From positions 2,108,001-2,172,000 of the forward strand of contig NZ_VIWW01000001.1 in NCBI RefSeq assembly GCF_007829885.1: a stretch of 64,000 bases of DNA, given 5' to 3'. Both the position numbers and the translations under genes were made by a program. Shown here one piece after another: positions 9,844-18,228 of this stretch; within the stretch, counting starts at the first letter, position 1, and every line of letters starts with the position of its first letter. The notes below the pieces were generated by a model. That model was not told the DNA's origin and searched no databases. It saw only the letters and a program-made list of their open reading frames with translations. This stretch comes from Streptomyces brevispora (GTDB lineage Bacteria; Actinomycetota; Actinomycetes; Streptomycetales; Streptomycetaceae).

Positions 9844-9932
9844 GTTGCGGGGCTCTGACCTGTTGCGGGGCTCTGACCTGTTGCGGGGCTCTGACCTGTT
9901 GCGGGGCTCTGTCTCGTTGCGGGGCTCTGACC
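9844..9932. repeat. 18-bp tandem repeat, five copies, downstream of fbiB
   Basis: The unit GTTGCGGGGCTCTGACCT occurs at 9844, 9862 and 9880 without change, then with variation at 9898 and 9916. A decayed unit precedes it (about 9826). It sits in the 213-bp convergent gap between fbiB and the DNA glycosylase gene. The first unit with its left flank can form a GCCCC-GTTGC-GGGGC hairpin. Confidence 0.9.
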
Positions 9933-10005
9933 CGGGCGGCCCCGGTCCTCCGACCCGGGCCCGGTCCTCCATCGCCGGGCGGGCTGCGACGGCGGCCGGA
10001 GGGGC

Positions 10006-10986
10006 CTACAGGCGGGCGATGTCGCCTCTCGTCATTCTCGGGGCGTGGCGGGGCGGGGTGTTGCCGGAGAGCATGATCAGGCGGGTCGCCCGGTGGCGCT
10101 GGCCCTCGTAGGGGGCCAGGAGGGACAGCATCTCCTCGTCGTCGGCGTTCCGGTTTCCGGCCAGTGCGTGGCCGACGATGCCGGGCAGGTGGATGTCGCC
10201 CACCGTCACCGCGTCCGGGGCGCCGTTCGCCCGTTGCAGGGTCTCGGCGGCCGTCCAGGGGCCGATGCCCGGGATCGCCTGGAGCCGGGCCATCGCCTCG
10301 GTGAGCTCCATGGCGGCCGCCTCCTCCATCCGGCGGGCCACCCGGACCGCGCGCAGGATCGTCGCCGAGCGCTTGCTGTCGACGCCCGCGCTGTGCCACT
10401 CCCAGGACGGGATCAGCGACCAGGTGCGGGCGTCCGGCATGACGTACAGGCCGTACTCCTGCGGGCCGGGCGCCGGCTCCCCGTACTTGCGGACCAGGAG
10501 GCGCCAGGCGCGGTACGCCTCGTCCGTGGTGACCTTCTGCTCCAGGACCGACGGGATCAGGGACTCCATCACCAGGCCGGTGCGCAGCAGCCGCAGTCCC
10601 GGCCGGCGGTGGTGGGTCGCCGCGAGCAGCCGGTGGCGCGGGGTGAAGGCCTCCGGTTCGTCCGCCGCGCCCAGCAGCGTCGGCAGCTGGTCCAGCAGCC
10701 AGGCCGCGCCGGGCCCCCAGGCGGCCGCCTCGATCCGGCCGTCGCGGGCGACGACATGAAGGGTGCCGGGGCCCGCGGGGGTGCGGCTGGCCCGCCGGAC
10801 GGAGCCGTCCGCGGACATCCGGAAGGCGGGGTCGGCGGGACCTCGGCGCAGCGGGCCGAGGACGAGCCGCAGATCGAGCGGGCCCGGCGGGGTCCAGTCA
10901 CGGGTCAGTGCCGCCGGCGCGGGCGTCGTCACCTGGTGCGGGACGGCCGCGTGCGGGGCGCTGCGGGGAGCGAATCGTCCTGCCAC
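10006..10986 (-). CDS. AlkA-like DNA-3-methyladenine glycosylase (HhH-GPD)
   Basis: 326 aa. The diagnostic helix-hairpin-helix is LQAIPGIGPWTAAETLQ at about residues 236-252. It is followed by a Gly/Pro-poor loop and the catalytic aspartate in VGDIHLP, the usual HhH-GPD layout. The N-terminal 130 residues resemble the AlkA N-domain. Predicted role: base-excision removal of alkylated purines. It is monocistronic, minus strand, convergent with fbiB. The N-terminal 25 residues are Ala/Pro-rich and may start slightly downstream. Confidence 0.88.
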   Translation of the reverse strand: MAGRFAPRSAPHAAVPHQVTTPAPAALTRDWTPPGPLDLRLVLGPLRRGPADPAFRMSADGSVRRASRTPAGPGTLHVVARDGRIEAAAWGPGAAWLLDQLPTLLGAADEPEAFTPRHRLLAATHHRRPGLRLLRTGLVMESLIPSVLEQKVTTDEAYRAWRLLVRKYGEPAPGPQEYGLYVMPDARTWSLIPSWEWHSAGVDSKRSATILRAVRVARRMEEAAAMELTEAMARLQAIPGIGPWTAAETLQRANGAPDAVTVGDIHLPGIVGHALAGNRNADDEEMLSLLAPYEGQRHRATRLIMLSGNTPPRHAPRMTRGDIARL

Positions 10987-11076
10987 GGGTGGAGTCCTCG
11001 GTAGTCGGGGGTGCCTGTCGAGGGTACGGCTGATTCCGGCCAGTCGCGGTGTCCTACGAGGAGCGGATCGCCCCGG

Positions 11077-12168
11077 TCATTCGTCCGAGGAGAAGCGCAC
11101 CGATGCGGCGGGCAGGTGTGCCCCGCACCAGATCCGGACACCGTCGCGCAGTTCGTTGTCGGCGCCGACCTTGGCCCCGTCGCCGATGACCGCGCCGGCC
11201 AGCACCGTACGGCTGCCGATCCTGGCGCCCGCTCCGACCAGGGAGTCCGTGATCACGGCTCCCGGTTCGACGACGGCGCCCGCCAGCACGGTGGAGCCCT
11301 CGATCCTGGCGCCCGCGCCGATGACGGCGTCGGCGCCGATGACCGTACCGCCGGTGAGTTTGGCGTCGGGGGCGACGGTGGCGGTCGGCAGCACGAGCCG
11401 GTCGCCGCATCGGCCGGGGACTGCCGGGGAGGGGGCACGGCCGAGGACCAGGTCGGCGGAGCCGCGTATGAAGGCCTGCGGGGTGCCGAGATCCAGCCAG
11501 TACGTGGAGTCGACCATGCCCTGGAGATGTGCGCCGGAGGCGAGCAGTCCGGGGAAGGTCTCGCGCTCCACCGAGACCGGGCGGCCGGTCTCGATGGTGT
11601 CGATGACCGACCGGCGGAAGATGTACGCCCCCGCGTTCACCTGGTCGGTGACGATCTCCTCGGGGGTCTGCGGCTTCTCCAGGAACGCGGTGACCCGGCC
11701 GGTCCCGTCCGTGGGTACGAGGCCGAAGGCGCGCGGGTCCTCGACCCGGGTGAGGTGGAGCGAGACGTCCGCCCCGGAGTCGGCGTGCGAGGTGACCAGT
11801 GCCCGGATGTCGAGGCCGGTGAGGATGTCACCGTTGAAGATGAGTACCGGTTCGTCCGGGCCCGAGGTGAGCCGTGCGGCGACGTTGCGGATGGCTCCGC
11901 CGGTGCCGAGCGGTTCGCGTTCGGTGACGTATTCGATGTGGAGGCCGAGCTCCGAACCGTCGCCGAAGTACGGCTCGAAGACCTCTGCCAGGTACGACGT
12001 CGCGAGGACGATGTGCTCGACCCCGGCGGCCCGTGCACGCGCCAACTGGTGCGTGAGGAAGGGGACGCCCGCTGCCGGAACCATGGGTTTCGGGGTGTGC
12101 ACCGTGAGCGGGCGCAGCCGGGTTCCCTTGCCACCGACCAGGAGAATCGCTTCTTTTGCCTCTGTCAC
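11077..12168 (-). CDS. Sugar-1-phosphate nucleotidyltransferase (mannose-1-phosphate guanylyltransferase-like)
   Basis: 363 aa. Residues 8-35 carry the nucleotidyltransferase signature LVGGKGTRLRPLT with KPMVP downstream, and FNGDIL supplies the metal-binding aspartate. From about residue 255 the sequence changes to hexapeptide repeats ([LIV]-G-x-x-x-x) typical of a left-handed beta-helix. This two-domain form matches GDP-mannose pyrophosphorylases and glucose-1-phosphate nucleotidyltransferases. GDP-mannose supply for glycoprotein or glycan synthesis is likely, but the nucleotide is not settled by sequence. It lies in an envelope-gene neighbourhood. Confidence 0.85.
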   Translation of the reverse strand: MTEAKEAILLVGGKGTRLRPLTVHTPKPMVPAAGVPFLTHQLARARAAGVEHIVLATSYLAEVFEPYFGDGSELGLHIEYVTEREPLGTGGAIRNVAARLTSGPDEPVLIFNGDILTGLDIRALVTSHADSGADVSLHLTRVEDPRAFGLVPTDGTGRVTAFLEKPQTPEEIVTDQVNAGAYIFRRSVIDTIETGRPVSVERETFPGLLASGAHLQGMVDSTYWLDLGTPQAFIRGSADLVLGRAPSPAVPGRCGDRLVLPTATVAPDAKLTGGTVIGADAVIGAGARIEGSTVLAGAVVEPGAVITDSLVGAGARIGSRTVLAGAVIGDGAKVGADNELRDGVRIWCGAHLPAASVRFSSDE

Positions 12169-12301
12169 AGCACTGTCTCTGCTTCCTGCTGGGCCGGGCC
12201 TGGTTTCGGCTGGCCAGTTTATGCAGACCGGACGGGGTGTCCTTCGGTCAGCAGCCCGCAGCAGGCCCCGGGCGCCGTCGGCGCCCTTCGGCTCCTTCCG
12301 T

Positions 12302-13624
12302 TCAGCGGCCCTGGAGTCGGGCCGAACTGGTCCGAGCCGTGCCGAGCTTCTTGTAGAGACGCGCTCCGGGGCATTCGGTTGCGAAACCGTCCCGGTGGCC
12401 GGAGATGACGTTGAGTTCGACCTTCTTGCCCTCCTTGTACTTGTTGCTTCCGCCCGAGACCAGGGTCACCCTGCCCTTCGGGTTGGCTCCGTAGAGGCCG
12501 AGCTTCCAGGCGGTGAGCTTCGCGACGGCGTTGACCGCGGCGGCGGGCGGGTTCGCGTCGCTGAAGGTCCCGAGCACCGCGATGCCCATGGTGTTGGTGT
12601 TGAAGCCGAGGGTGTGTGCGCCCATGACGGCCTTCGTCACGCCGCCGGCCCGGCCCTCGTAGATGTTTCCGCACTTGTCGACGGCGAAGTTGTAGCCGAT
12701 GTCGCGCCAGCCGCTGCTCCTGACGTGGTAGCGGTAGATGCCGCGCAGCACCGCGGGCGCCTGGGAGCACGCGTAGTTGTTGCCGGTGGCGCTGTGGTGG
12801 ATGAAGGCCGCCTTGACGCTCTTGGTGTACGTGAAGGCGCGCTCGCGGAGCTTCTCGTCGGCGCCCCAGCCCTGGCGGGTGATGATGCGCGGGCGGGGTC
12901 CGATCAACGGCGCGGCGCCGGGCACGTAGCCGGCGGCCGCGTCGGTCGCGAGCCTGCTCAGGGCGGGGAGCGCCGTGATGCCCGCGGTGCGGTCGGCGCC
13001 GGCAACACCGGTGGCGGGAACTTGCCGCGGGTCCTTGCCGGGGTCGACGAGTTCGAGGCGCAGCCCGCCGGGCAGCGGTACGGAGGGCGCGGAGCCGCCC
13101 CGGGCGTCGGGGGCCTCGGGGTTCACCCGGACCTCGACGCCGTCGGAGTCACCGACCCAGAGCGGGGCGGTGGAGCCGCGGGCGGCGCCCGAGTCGCGTT
13201 CGGCGGTGCCGGGGTCGGCGGAGTGCTCGGCGTTGTGCGTCTCCAGGTCCTGCCAGCCGGACCAGCGGTGGGTGCCGGTGGCACGGGTACGGACCTGGGC
13301 GGTGCCGTGGAGTTCGGCGCTCACGTCGTCCCAGACGACGCCGACCATGGAGAACGCGCGGACGTCACGCTCGGTCAGCCCTTGTCCGGCGGCCACTGCT
13401 ATGGGTTGACCGGTGGCGCGCGCGGAGGCGGCGGGCAGGGAGGTCAGGGCCAGCGACTGCGTAGAACCGGACAGCGGGGCGGGTTCGGACGCCTCGGCGG
13501 GCGCGGGGCCCATGGCGGCCGAGTGGGCGGGGGTGTCGGGGGCGGCGCCCGCGGGCGCGGCGAGCGGTAGTACGAGAGCTGCCGCGCAGGTGACACCAAT
13601 GGAGGATGCAATGAAGGCACGCAT
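12302..13624 (-). CDS. Secreted N-acetylmuramoyl-L-alanine amidase (PGRP/amidase_2)
   Basis: 440 aa from the ATG at 13622-13624, which has AGGA about 8 nt upstream and gives a clean signal peptide (MRAFIASSIGV... ending AAPAGAAPD). A roughly 200-residue Ala/Gly-rich domain precedes the catalytic part. The zinc amidase fold spans about 230-420. Visible ligands are His in AAFIHHSATGNN and the His/Cys of SGHRDGFATECPG; GYNFAVDKCGNIYEGRAGG is a PGRP signature. It should cleave the amide between MurNAc and the stem peptide outside the cell. The open frame continues far upstream but is only the shadow of the divergent TIGR03089 gene. Confidence 0.9.
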   Translation of the reverse strand: MRAFIASSIGVTCAAALVLPLAAPAGAAPDTPAHSAAMGPAPAEASEPAPLSGSTQSLALTSLPAASARATGQPIAVAAGQGLTERDVRAFSMVGVVWDDVSAELHGTAQVRTRATGTHRWSGWQDLETHNAEHSADPGTAERDSGAARGSTAPLWVGDSDGVEVRVNPEAPDARGGSAPSVPLPGGLRLELVDPGKDPRQVPATGVAGADRTAGITALPALSRLATDAAAGYVPGAAPLIGPRPRIITRQGWGADEKLRERAFTYTKSVKAAFIHHSATGNNYACSQAPAVLRGIYRYHVRSSGWRDIGYNFAVDKCGNIYEGRAGGVTKAVMGAHTLGFNTNTMGIAVLGTFSDANPPAAAVNAVAKLTAWKLGLYGANPKGRVTLVSGGSNKYKEGKKVELNVISGHRDGFATECPGARLYKKLGTARTSSARLQGR

Positions 13625-13762
13625 ACAGATGATCCTGGGCACAATCGGACGACTCCGGCGACCGGTGTTTCTCGCGGCAGTTGACGGCCCGTCTGCCGAA
13701 CCGGTGTACGGGATACCCGGCGTACCCTGCCCGGCCCGCCGCCGCCACGTACCCTTGCGCGG

Positions 13763-14512
13763 ATGAACGCCAGCGACCGCACCCCTGCCGACCTGCTGCG
13801 TTCCGCGCTTGCCGCGGACCCGGCCCGCCCCATGGTCACTTTCTACGACGACGCCACCGGAGAACGCGTGGAACTGTCGGTGGCCACCTTCGCCAATTGG
13901 GTGGCCAAGACCGCCAACCTGCTGCAGGGCGACCTCGCCGCGGAGCCCGGCGACCGGCTCGCGCTGCTGCTGCCCGCGCACTGGCAGTCCGCGGTCTGGC
14001 TGCTCGCCTGCTCCTCGGTCGGTGTCGTCGCCGAGGTGCAGGGCGATCCGGCCGCCGCCGATCTCGTCGTCACCGGACCGGACACGCTGGAGGCCGCACG
14101 GGCCTGCCGCGGCGAGCGGATCGCGCTGGCGCTGCGCCCGATGGGCGGCAGGTTCCCGCAGCCGCCCGAGGGCTTCGCGGACTACGCGGTGGAGGTGCCG
14201 GGGCAGGGCGACCGGTTCGCGCCGTTCGCCCCGGTGGACCCGGATGCCCCGGCGTTGACCGTGGACGGGGTCTCGTTCACCTCGGCGCAGCTGGTGGCGC
14301 GGGCCCGCGAGGACGGTGCCGCGCTGGGCCTGGGCGCCGGATCGCGGCTGCTGTCGGGACGTACGTACGACACCTGGGACGGCCTCAGCGCCGGGCTCTT
14401 CGCGCCGCTGGCGACCGGGGGTTCCGTGGTCCTGTGCCGGCACCTCGGAAAGCTGGGCGAGGACGGGCTGGCGCAGCGCGTCGAGAGCGAGCGGGTCACC
14501 CGGAGCGTGTGA
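13763..14512 (+). CDS. TIGR03089 family protein
   Basis: 249 aa. The sequence recalls the N-terminal part of acyl-adenylating enzymes: RVELSVATFANWVAKTANLL, then DRLALLLPAHWQSAVWLLA. It lacks the ATP-binding P-loop and the C-terminal domain, as expected for the TIGR03089 family, which is restricted to actinobacteria and conserved beside LCP genes. Function is unknown; it may be a non-catalytic AMP-ligase derivative. It is divergent from the amidase and upstream of the first LCP gene. No clear Shine-Dalgarno is seen. Confidence 0.85.
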   Translation: MNASDRTPADLLRSALAADPARPMVTFYDDATGERVELSVATFANWVAKTANLLQGDLAAEPGDRLALLLPAHWQSAVWLLACSSVGVVAEVQGDPAAADLVVTGPDTLEAARACRGERIALALRPMGGRFPQPPEGFADYAVEVPGQGDRFAPFAPVDPDAPALTVDGVSFTSAQLVARAREDGAALGLGAGSRLLSGRTYDTWDGLSAGLFAPLATGGSVVLCRHLGKLGEDGLAQRVESERVTRSV

Positions 14513-14520
14513 CCTGCCCG

Positions 14521-14595
14521 TGCGGCAGCGCCTCGTACGACAGCGCTTCATGCGACAGCGCGGCGCTCGGCAGCGCTTCGTGCGGCAGCGCGGCG
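14521..14595. repeat. 15-bp tandem repeat, five copies, upstream of the first LCP gene
   Basis: Units TGCGGCAGCGCCTCG, TACGACAGCGCTTCA, TGCGACAGCGCGGCG, CTCGGCAGCGCTTCG and TGCGGCAGCGCGGCG run head to tail from 14521. The core is CAGCG at a fixed phase. The array begins 9 bp past the TIGR03089 stop, and no gene covers it. Confidence 0.85.
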
Positions 14596-14787
14596 GTGCG
14601 GTACGACAAGCGGCCCGTGGGGCACCCGTCCGGCCCATCGTGGGCCGAGCCCTACGGGCTGGGCATCAACTCCGGTACATGATCTGCGGTACGGACCACT
14701 CAAGGCACAACCAAGCGTGAGGTTCAGCCGTCTACTTCTGCGACCGGCGGCCCAACGCGCCGCCGAACGTGAAGGATGGACGCAGAC

Positions 14788-16188
14788 GTGACCGAAAGCG
14801 CCGGCACTCCGGCCGACCCCGACGACGCGGGCGCGGGCGAGGACCAGACGCCGGACGGGTTGCCCGTCGAGGAGAGCGGCAAGCAGCCCGCCCCGGGCGG
14901 CGAGACCCGCAGTGGATCGGGCAGCACATCGGGCGGCGGGCCGTCGCCCGCGGCCCCCGACCCCGGCTCGACGCTCGACATCACCGTCAAGCGCAGGCGG
15001 CACTGGCTGCGTTGGACCGCGCTCGGGGCCTCGTTCGTCGTCCTCGTCGCCGCGGGCACCGGCTGGTGGCTGTACAAGAGGCTCGACGGCAACATCAAGA
15101 CGGACACCTCCGCGGCCGCCGAACTCAAGACGTACGAGAAGGAACGACCCGTTTCCGTCGTCCACGACGCGGAGAACATCCTGCTCATCGGCTCCGACAG
15201 CCGGGCCGGGGACAACCGCAAGTACGGGCGTGACGACGGGGGCAGCCAGCGCTCGGACACCACGATCCTGCTGCACATGGCAGCGGACCGGAAGAGCACC
15301 ACCGCGATGTCCATCCCGCGCGATCTGATGGTGAACATCCCGGCCTGCCACAGACAGGACAAAACCACCAGCAAGCCGCAATTCTCCCAGTTCAACTGGG
15401 CTTTCGAGTTCGGCGGAACCGCCTGCACCATCCGTACCGTCGAGAAGATGACGGGCGTCCGCATCGACCACTACATGGTTGTCGACTTCAACGGCTTCAA
15501 GGACATGGTCGACGCGGTGAAGGGCGTCGACATCTGCCTCAAGGAGCCGATCAACGACACCGCGGCCCACCTCAAGCTCCCGGCGGGCCGCCAGAAGCTC
15601 AACGGCGAGCAGGCGCTGGGGTACGTACGGGTCCGCAAGTCGATCGGCAACGGCAGCGACACCGAACGGATGGACCGCCAGCAGCAGTTCCTGGGCGCGC
15701 TGGTCAACAAGGTGCAGAGCAACGGCGTACTGCTCAATCCGACCCGGCTCTACCCGGTGCTGGACGCGGCGACGAAGGCGCTGACCACGGACCCCGGGCT
15801 GGACACCCTGAAGGACCTCTACGAGCTGGTGCGCGGCATGCGCAACGTACCGACCGACAAGGTGCAGTTCCTGACCGTCCCCCGGAAGCCGTACACCGCC
15901 GACCCGAACCGGGACGAACTCGTACAACCCGACGCGGACAGGCTCTTCAAGCAACTGCGCGACGACACACCCCTCGCAGTGGTTCCGGCGGATCAGCTCA
16001 ACGGCGACCAGGGCAAGAACACCGGCCAGGGTTCGGAACATTCACAGAATGAACAGGATGACGGCGGCAAGAGCCAGCCGGGCGAGGGGTCCACGGAAGG
16101 GGAATCGGGCGCTACCGGCGCTCCGGGCGCCGGCCCCACACCCACCTATTCGGGGAACAACGCGGCCGCCGACCTGTGTAAGCGGTAA
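14788..16188 (+). CDS. LCP-family (LytR-CpsA-Psr) glycopolymer transferase, paralogue 1
   Basis: 466 aa from the GTG at 14788, preferred because GAAGGA (14771-14776) lies 11 nt upstream. The ATG at 14776 would overlap that ribosome site. A Pro/Gly/Ser-rich cytoplasmic N-terminus (about 70 aa) leads to one membrane helix (about 75-95). The LCP catalytic domain follows: NILLIGSDSRAG, AMSIPRDLMVNIP and MDRQQQFLGALV are its conserved blocks, holding the Asp/Arg residues that bind metal and polyprenyl pyrophosphate. LCP enzymes attach teichoic-acid-like or other glycopolymers to peptidoglycan outside the membrane. There is no LytR_C domain; a short Gly/Ser/Glu tail ends it. Confidence 0.92.
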   Translation: MTESAGTPADPDDAGAGEDQTPDGLPVEESGKQPAPGGETRSGSGSTSGGGPSPAAPDPGSTLDITVKRRRHWLRWTALGASFVVLVAAGTGWWLYKRLDGNIKTDTSAAAELKTYEKERPVSVVHDAENILLIGSDSRAGDNRKYGRDDGGSQRSDTTILLHMAADRKSTTAMSIPRDLMVNIPACHRQDKTTSKPQFSQFNWAFEFGGTACTIRTVEKMTGVRIDHYMVVDFNGFKDMVDAVKGVDICLKEPINDTAAHLKLPAGRQKLNGEQALGYVRVRKSIGNGSDTERMDRQQQFLGALVNKVQSNGVLLNPTRLYPVLDAATKALTTDPGLDTLKDLYELVRGMRNVPTDKVQFLTVPRKPYTADPNRDELVQPDADRLFKQLRDDTPLAVVPADQLNGDQGKNTGQGSEHSQNEQDDGGKSQPGEGSTEGESGATGAPGAGPTPTYSGNNAAADLCKR

Positions 16189-16412
16189 AGCAATTACCAA
16201 GCAGACATCAACATTCGGCGTGCAATGGGAAGAATGCCCGGTTGTAAGGGTCGTGGAATGCGTCACGCCCATCGCTCGGCGCCGAACTGGACGGATAGTG
16301 TGACGCGATCCGGTTGCTTCCGGCCCTCGGGCCGAGCACTTCCGGAGCGAAAGATTGAGCGCCTTTTCGGGGGAGGCGCCTCGCGTGGCACCGACGGAGG
16401 ACTCAAGCAACC

Positions 16413-18179
16413 GTGGATGCGCAAAGCCGTGGGCGGGCGGAAGATATTGATCCCGCAGACCAATGGGTCCTCAACCCGGACACCGGCGACTACGAACTGC
16501 GACTGAACCAATCCGGAGGGGATTCGGGCGGTCGCTCGGACACTTCGGCCCCGCGTGCTTCCCGGCGCAGAGGCGCCGTCCGTGAGGACGGCGGCGAACG
16601 CCGGGGTGCGCCGGCCGAGGGTCCGCGCCGTAGCCGCGAGGTGCCGCGCCAGGGCGGCCGCCGTTCGGGCCGCGGGCCGCGTGGCCAGGAGCCTTCCGGC
16701 CCGGTCGAGAACAGGGCCGGCCGCCGCAAGCGCAAGGCCTCGACGCCACGTCGCAAGAAGGCGCTGATCTGGACGGGCGGCGTGATGGCGTTCCTGCTCG
16801 TCGGCGTCTCGGTCGGCGGGTACGCGTTGTACCAGCACTTCAACGGCAACCTGAACTCCGTGGACATCGGCGATGTCGGCAACAAGGACGTCGTCACGGC
16901 CAACGCGCCCCTCAACATATTGGTCATCGGTACCGACAAGCGGACCGGCAAAGGCAATGAGGGCTACGGCGACGCGGGAAGTGTCGGCCACGCCGACACG
17001 AACATCCTGTTCCACGTGTCCAAGGACCGCACCAACGCAACCGCGATGAGCATCCCCCGCGACCTCATCACGAACATCCCGGACTGCACCACCAGGCAGT
17101 CGGACGGTTCGGAGAAGGCTATCCCGGGCGCCGACCACGTCCGTTTCAACACGAGCCTCGGCCAGGACGACCGTGACCCGGGCTGCACGATGGAGACGGT
17201 CAAGGAACTCACGGGCCTGGAGGTCGACCACTTCATGATGGTCGACTTCAACGCGGTCAAGACCCTGTCCACGGCGGTCGGCGGCGTCAAGATCTGCCTC
17301 GATCACGCCGTCAACGACAGCAAGTCGCACCTCAACCTCCCGGCGGGCGACAACACCATCCAGGGCGAGGACGCGCTGGCGTACGTACGGACCAGGCACG
17401 CCTACGCCAACGAGAGCGACCTCGACCGGATCAAGGGCCAGCAGCAGTTCGTCGGGTCGATGATCCGGCAGATCAAGTCGGACGACACCCTGACCAGCCC
17501 GACGAAGCTGTTCAAGCTGGCGAACGCGGCGACGAAGGCCCTGACGGTCGACCAGGCCATCGCCTCGGTGCCGAAGCTGACCTCGCTCGCCAAGGAACTC
17601 ACCAAGATCGACACGAAGAACATCACCTTCGTCACGATGCCGGTGATCGACAACCCGGAGGAGAAGACGCCCGTCACGGTCGTCCCGCACCCCACGCAGG
17701 CGGAGCAGCTGTTCTCGATGATGCGCGACGACACCTCCCTGACCGAGGTCGCCGTACAGAAGAAGAAGGCCAAGAGCAAGCAGGACGCGCTCCTCAAGGG
17801 AACCAAGGCAGCCGCCGCCGACGTCCGTGTCGACGTGTACAACGGCGGCAAGATCCCCGGCGCCGCCCAGCAGACCGTGACCTGGCTCCAGAACAACAAG
17901 GGTGTCCTGAAGTCCACGAACAAGGCCAACGCCCCGGCGAAGACCGCCAGGACGACGCTGGAATACGCGCCGAACCAGGCGGACCAGGCCCGTGCGCTGG
18001 CCGGGATGATGGGCCTGCCCGGCTCCGCGATGAAGCAGGGCACCGAGGACGCCGAGGGGCTGCAGGCGATGGTCCTGACGCTGGGGGCGGACTTCAAGGG
18101 CGCGGGGACCTCCATCACCGGACCGGCGAAGATCGACATTCCGAAGTCCAGTGCCGACAAGGCGGGGTGCTCCAAGTGA
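16413..18179 (+). CDS. LCP-family protein with LytR_C domain, paralogue 2
   Basis: 588 aa from GTG 16413, with GGAGGA 11 nt upstream. An unusually long, basic Arg/Gly-rich cytoplasmic region (about 115 aa) precedes the membrane helix (about 120-142). The LCP domain shows NILVIGTDKRTGKG, AMSIPRDLITNIP and LDRIKGQQQFVGSMIRQ. A C-terminal LytR_C domain (about 470-575) begins VRVDVYNGGKIPGAAQQ. Predicted glycopolymer-peptidoglycan ligase. The 224-bp gap after paralogue 1 suggests its own promoter; paralogue 3 follows closely. Confidence 0.92.
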   Translation: MDAQSRGRAEDIDPADQWVLNPDTGDYELRLNQSGGDSGGRSDTSAPRASRRRGAVREDGGERRGAPAEGPRRSREVPRQGGRRSGRGPRGQEPSGPVENRAGRRKRKASTPRRKKALIWTGGVMAFLLVGVSVGGYALYQHFNGNLNSVDIGDVGNKDVVTANAPLNILVIGTDKRTGKGNEGYGDAGSVGHADTNILFHVSKDRTNATAMSIPRDLITNIPDCTTRQSDGSEKAIPGADHVRFNTSLGQDDRDPGCTMETVKELTGLEVDHFMMVDFNAVKTLSTAVGGVKICLDHAVNDSKSHLNLPAGDNTIQGEDALAYVRTRHAYANESDLDRIKGQQQFVGSMIRQIKSDDTLTSPTKLFKLANAATKALTVDQAIASVPKLTSLAKELTKIDTKNITFVTMPVIDNPEEKTPVTVVPHPTQAEQLFSMMRDDTSLTEVAVQKKKAKSKQDALLKGTKAAAADVRVDVYNGGKIPGAAQQTVTWLQNNKGVLKSTNKANAPAKTARTTLEYAPNQADQARALAGMMGLPGSAMKQGTEDAEGLQAMVLTLGADFKGAGTSITGPAKIDIPKSSADKAGCSK

Positions 18180-18228
18180 CACGGAGCCACTGCGCGATAC
18201 CACGAGTCTGAGCAGCAGGGGGGTCCCG

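Noticed and set aside
9844..9932. CRISPR array
   Set aside because: Units are contiguous 18-mers with no unique spacers. The same holds for the 15- and 36-bp arrays.
12302..14638. A 778-aa minus-strand frame as one giant protein
   Set aside because: Only the part from 13624 has a signal peptide and amidase motifs. The upstream 338 residues are Arg-rich antisense of the TIGR03089 gene.
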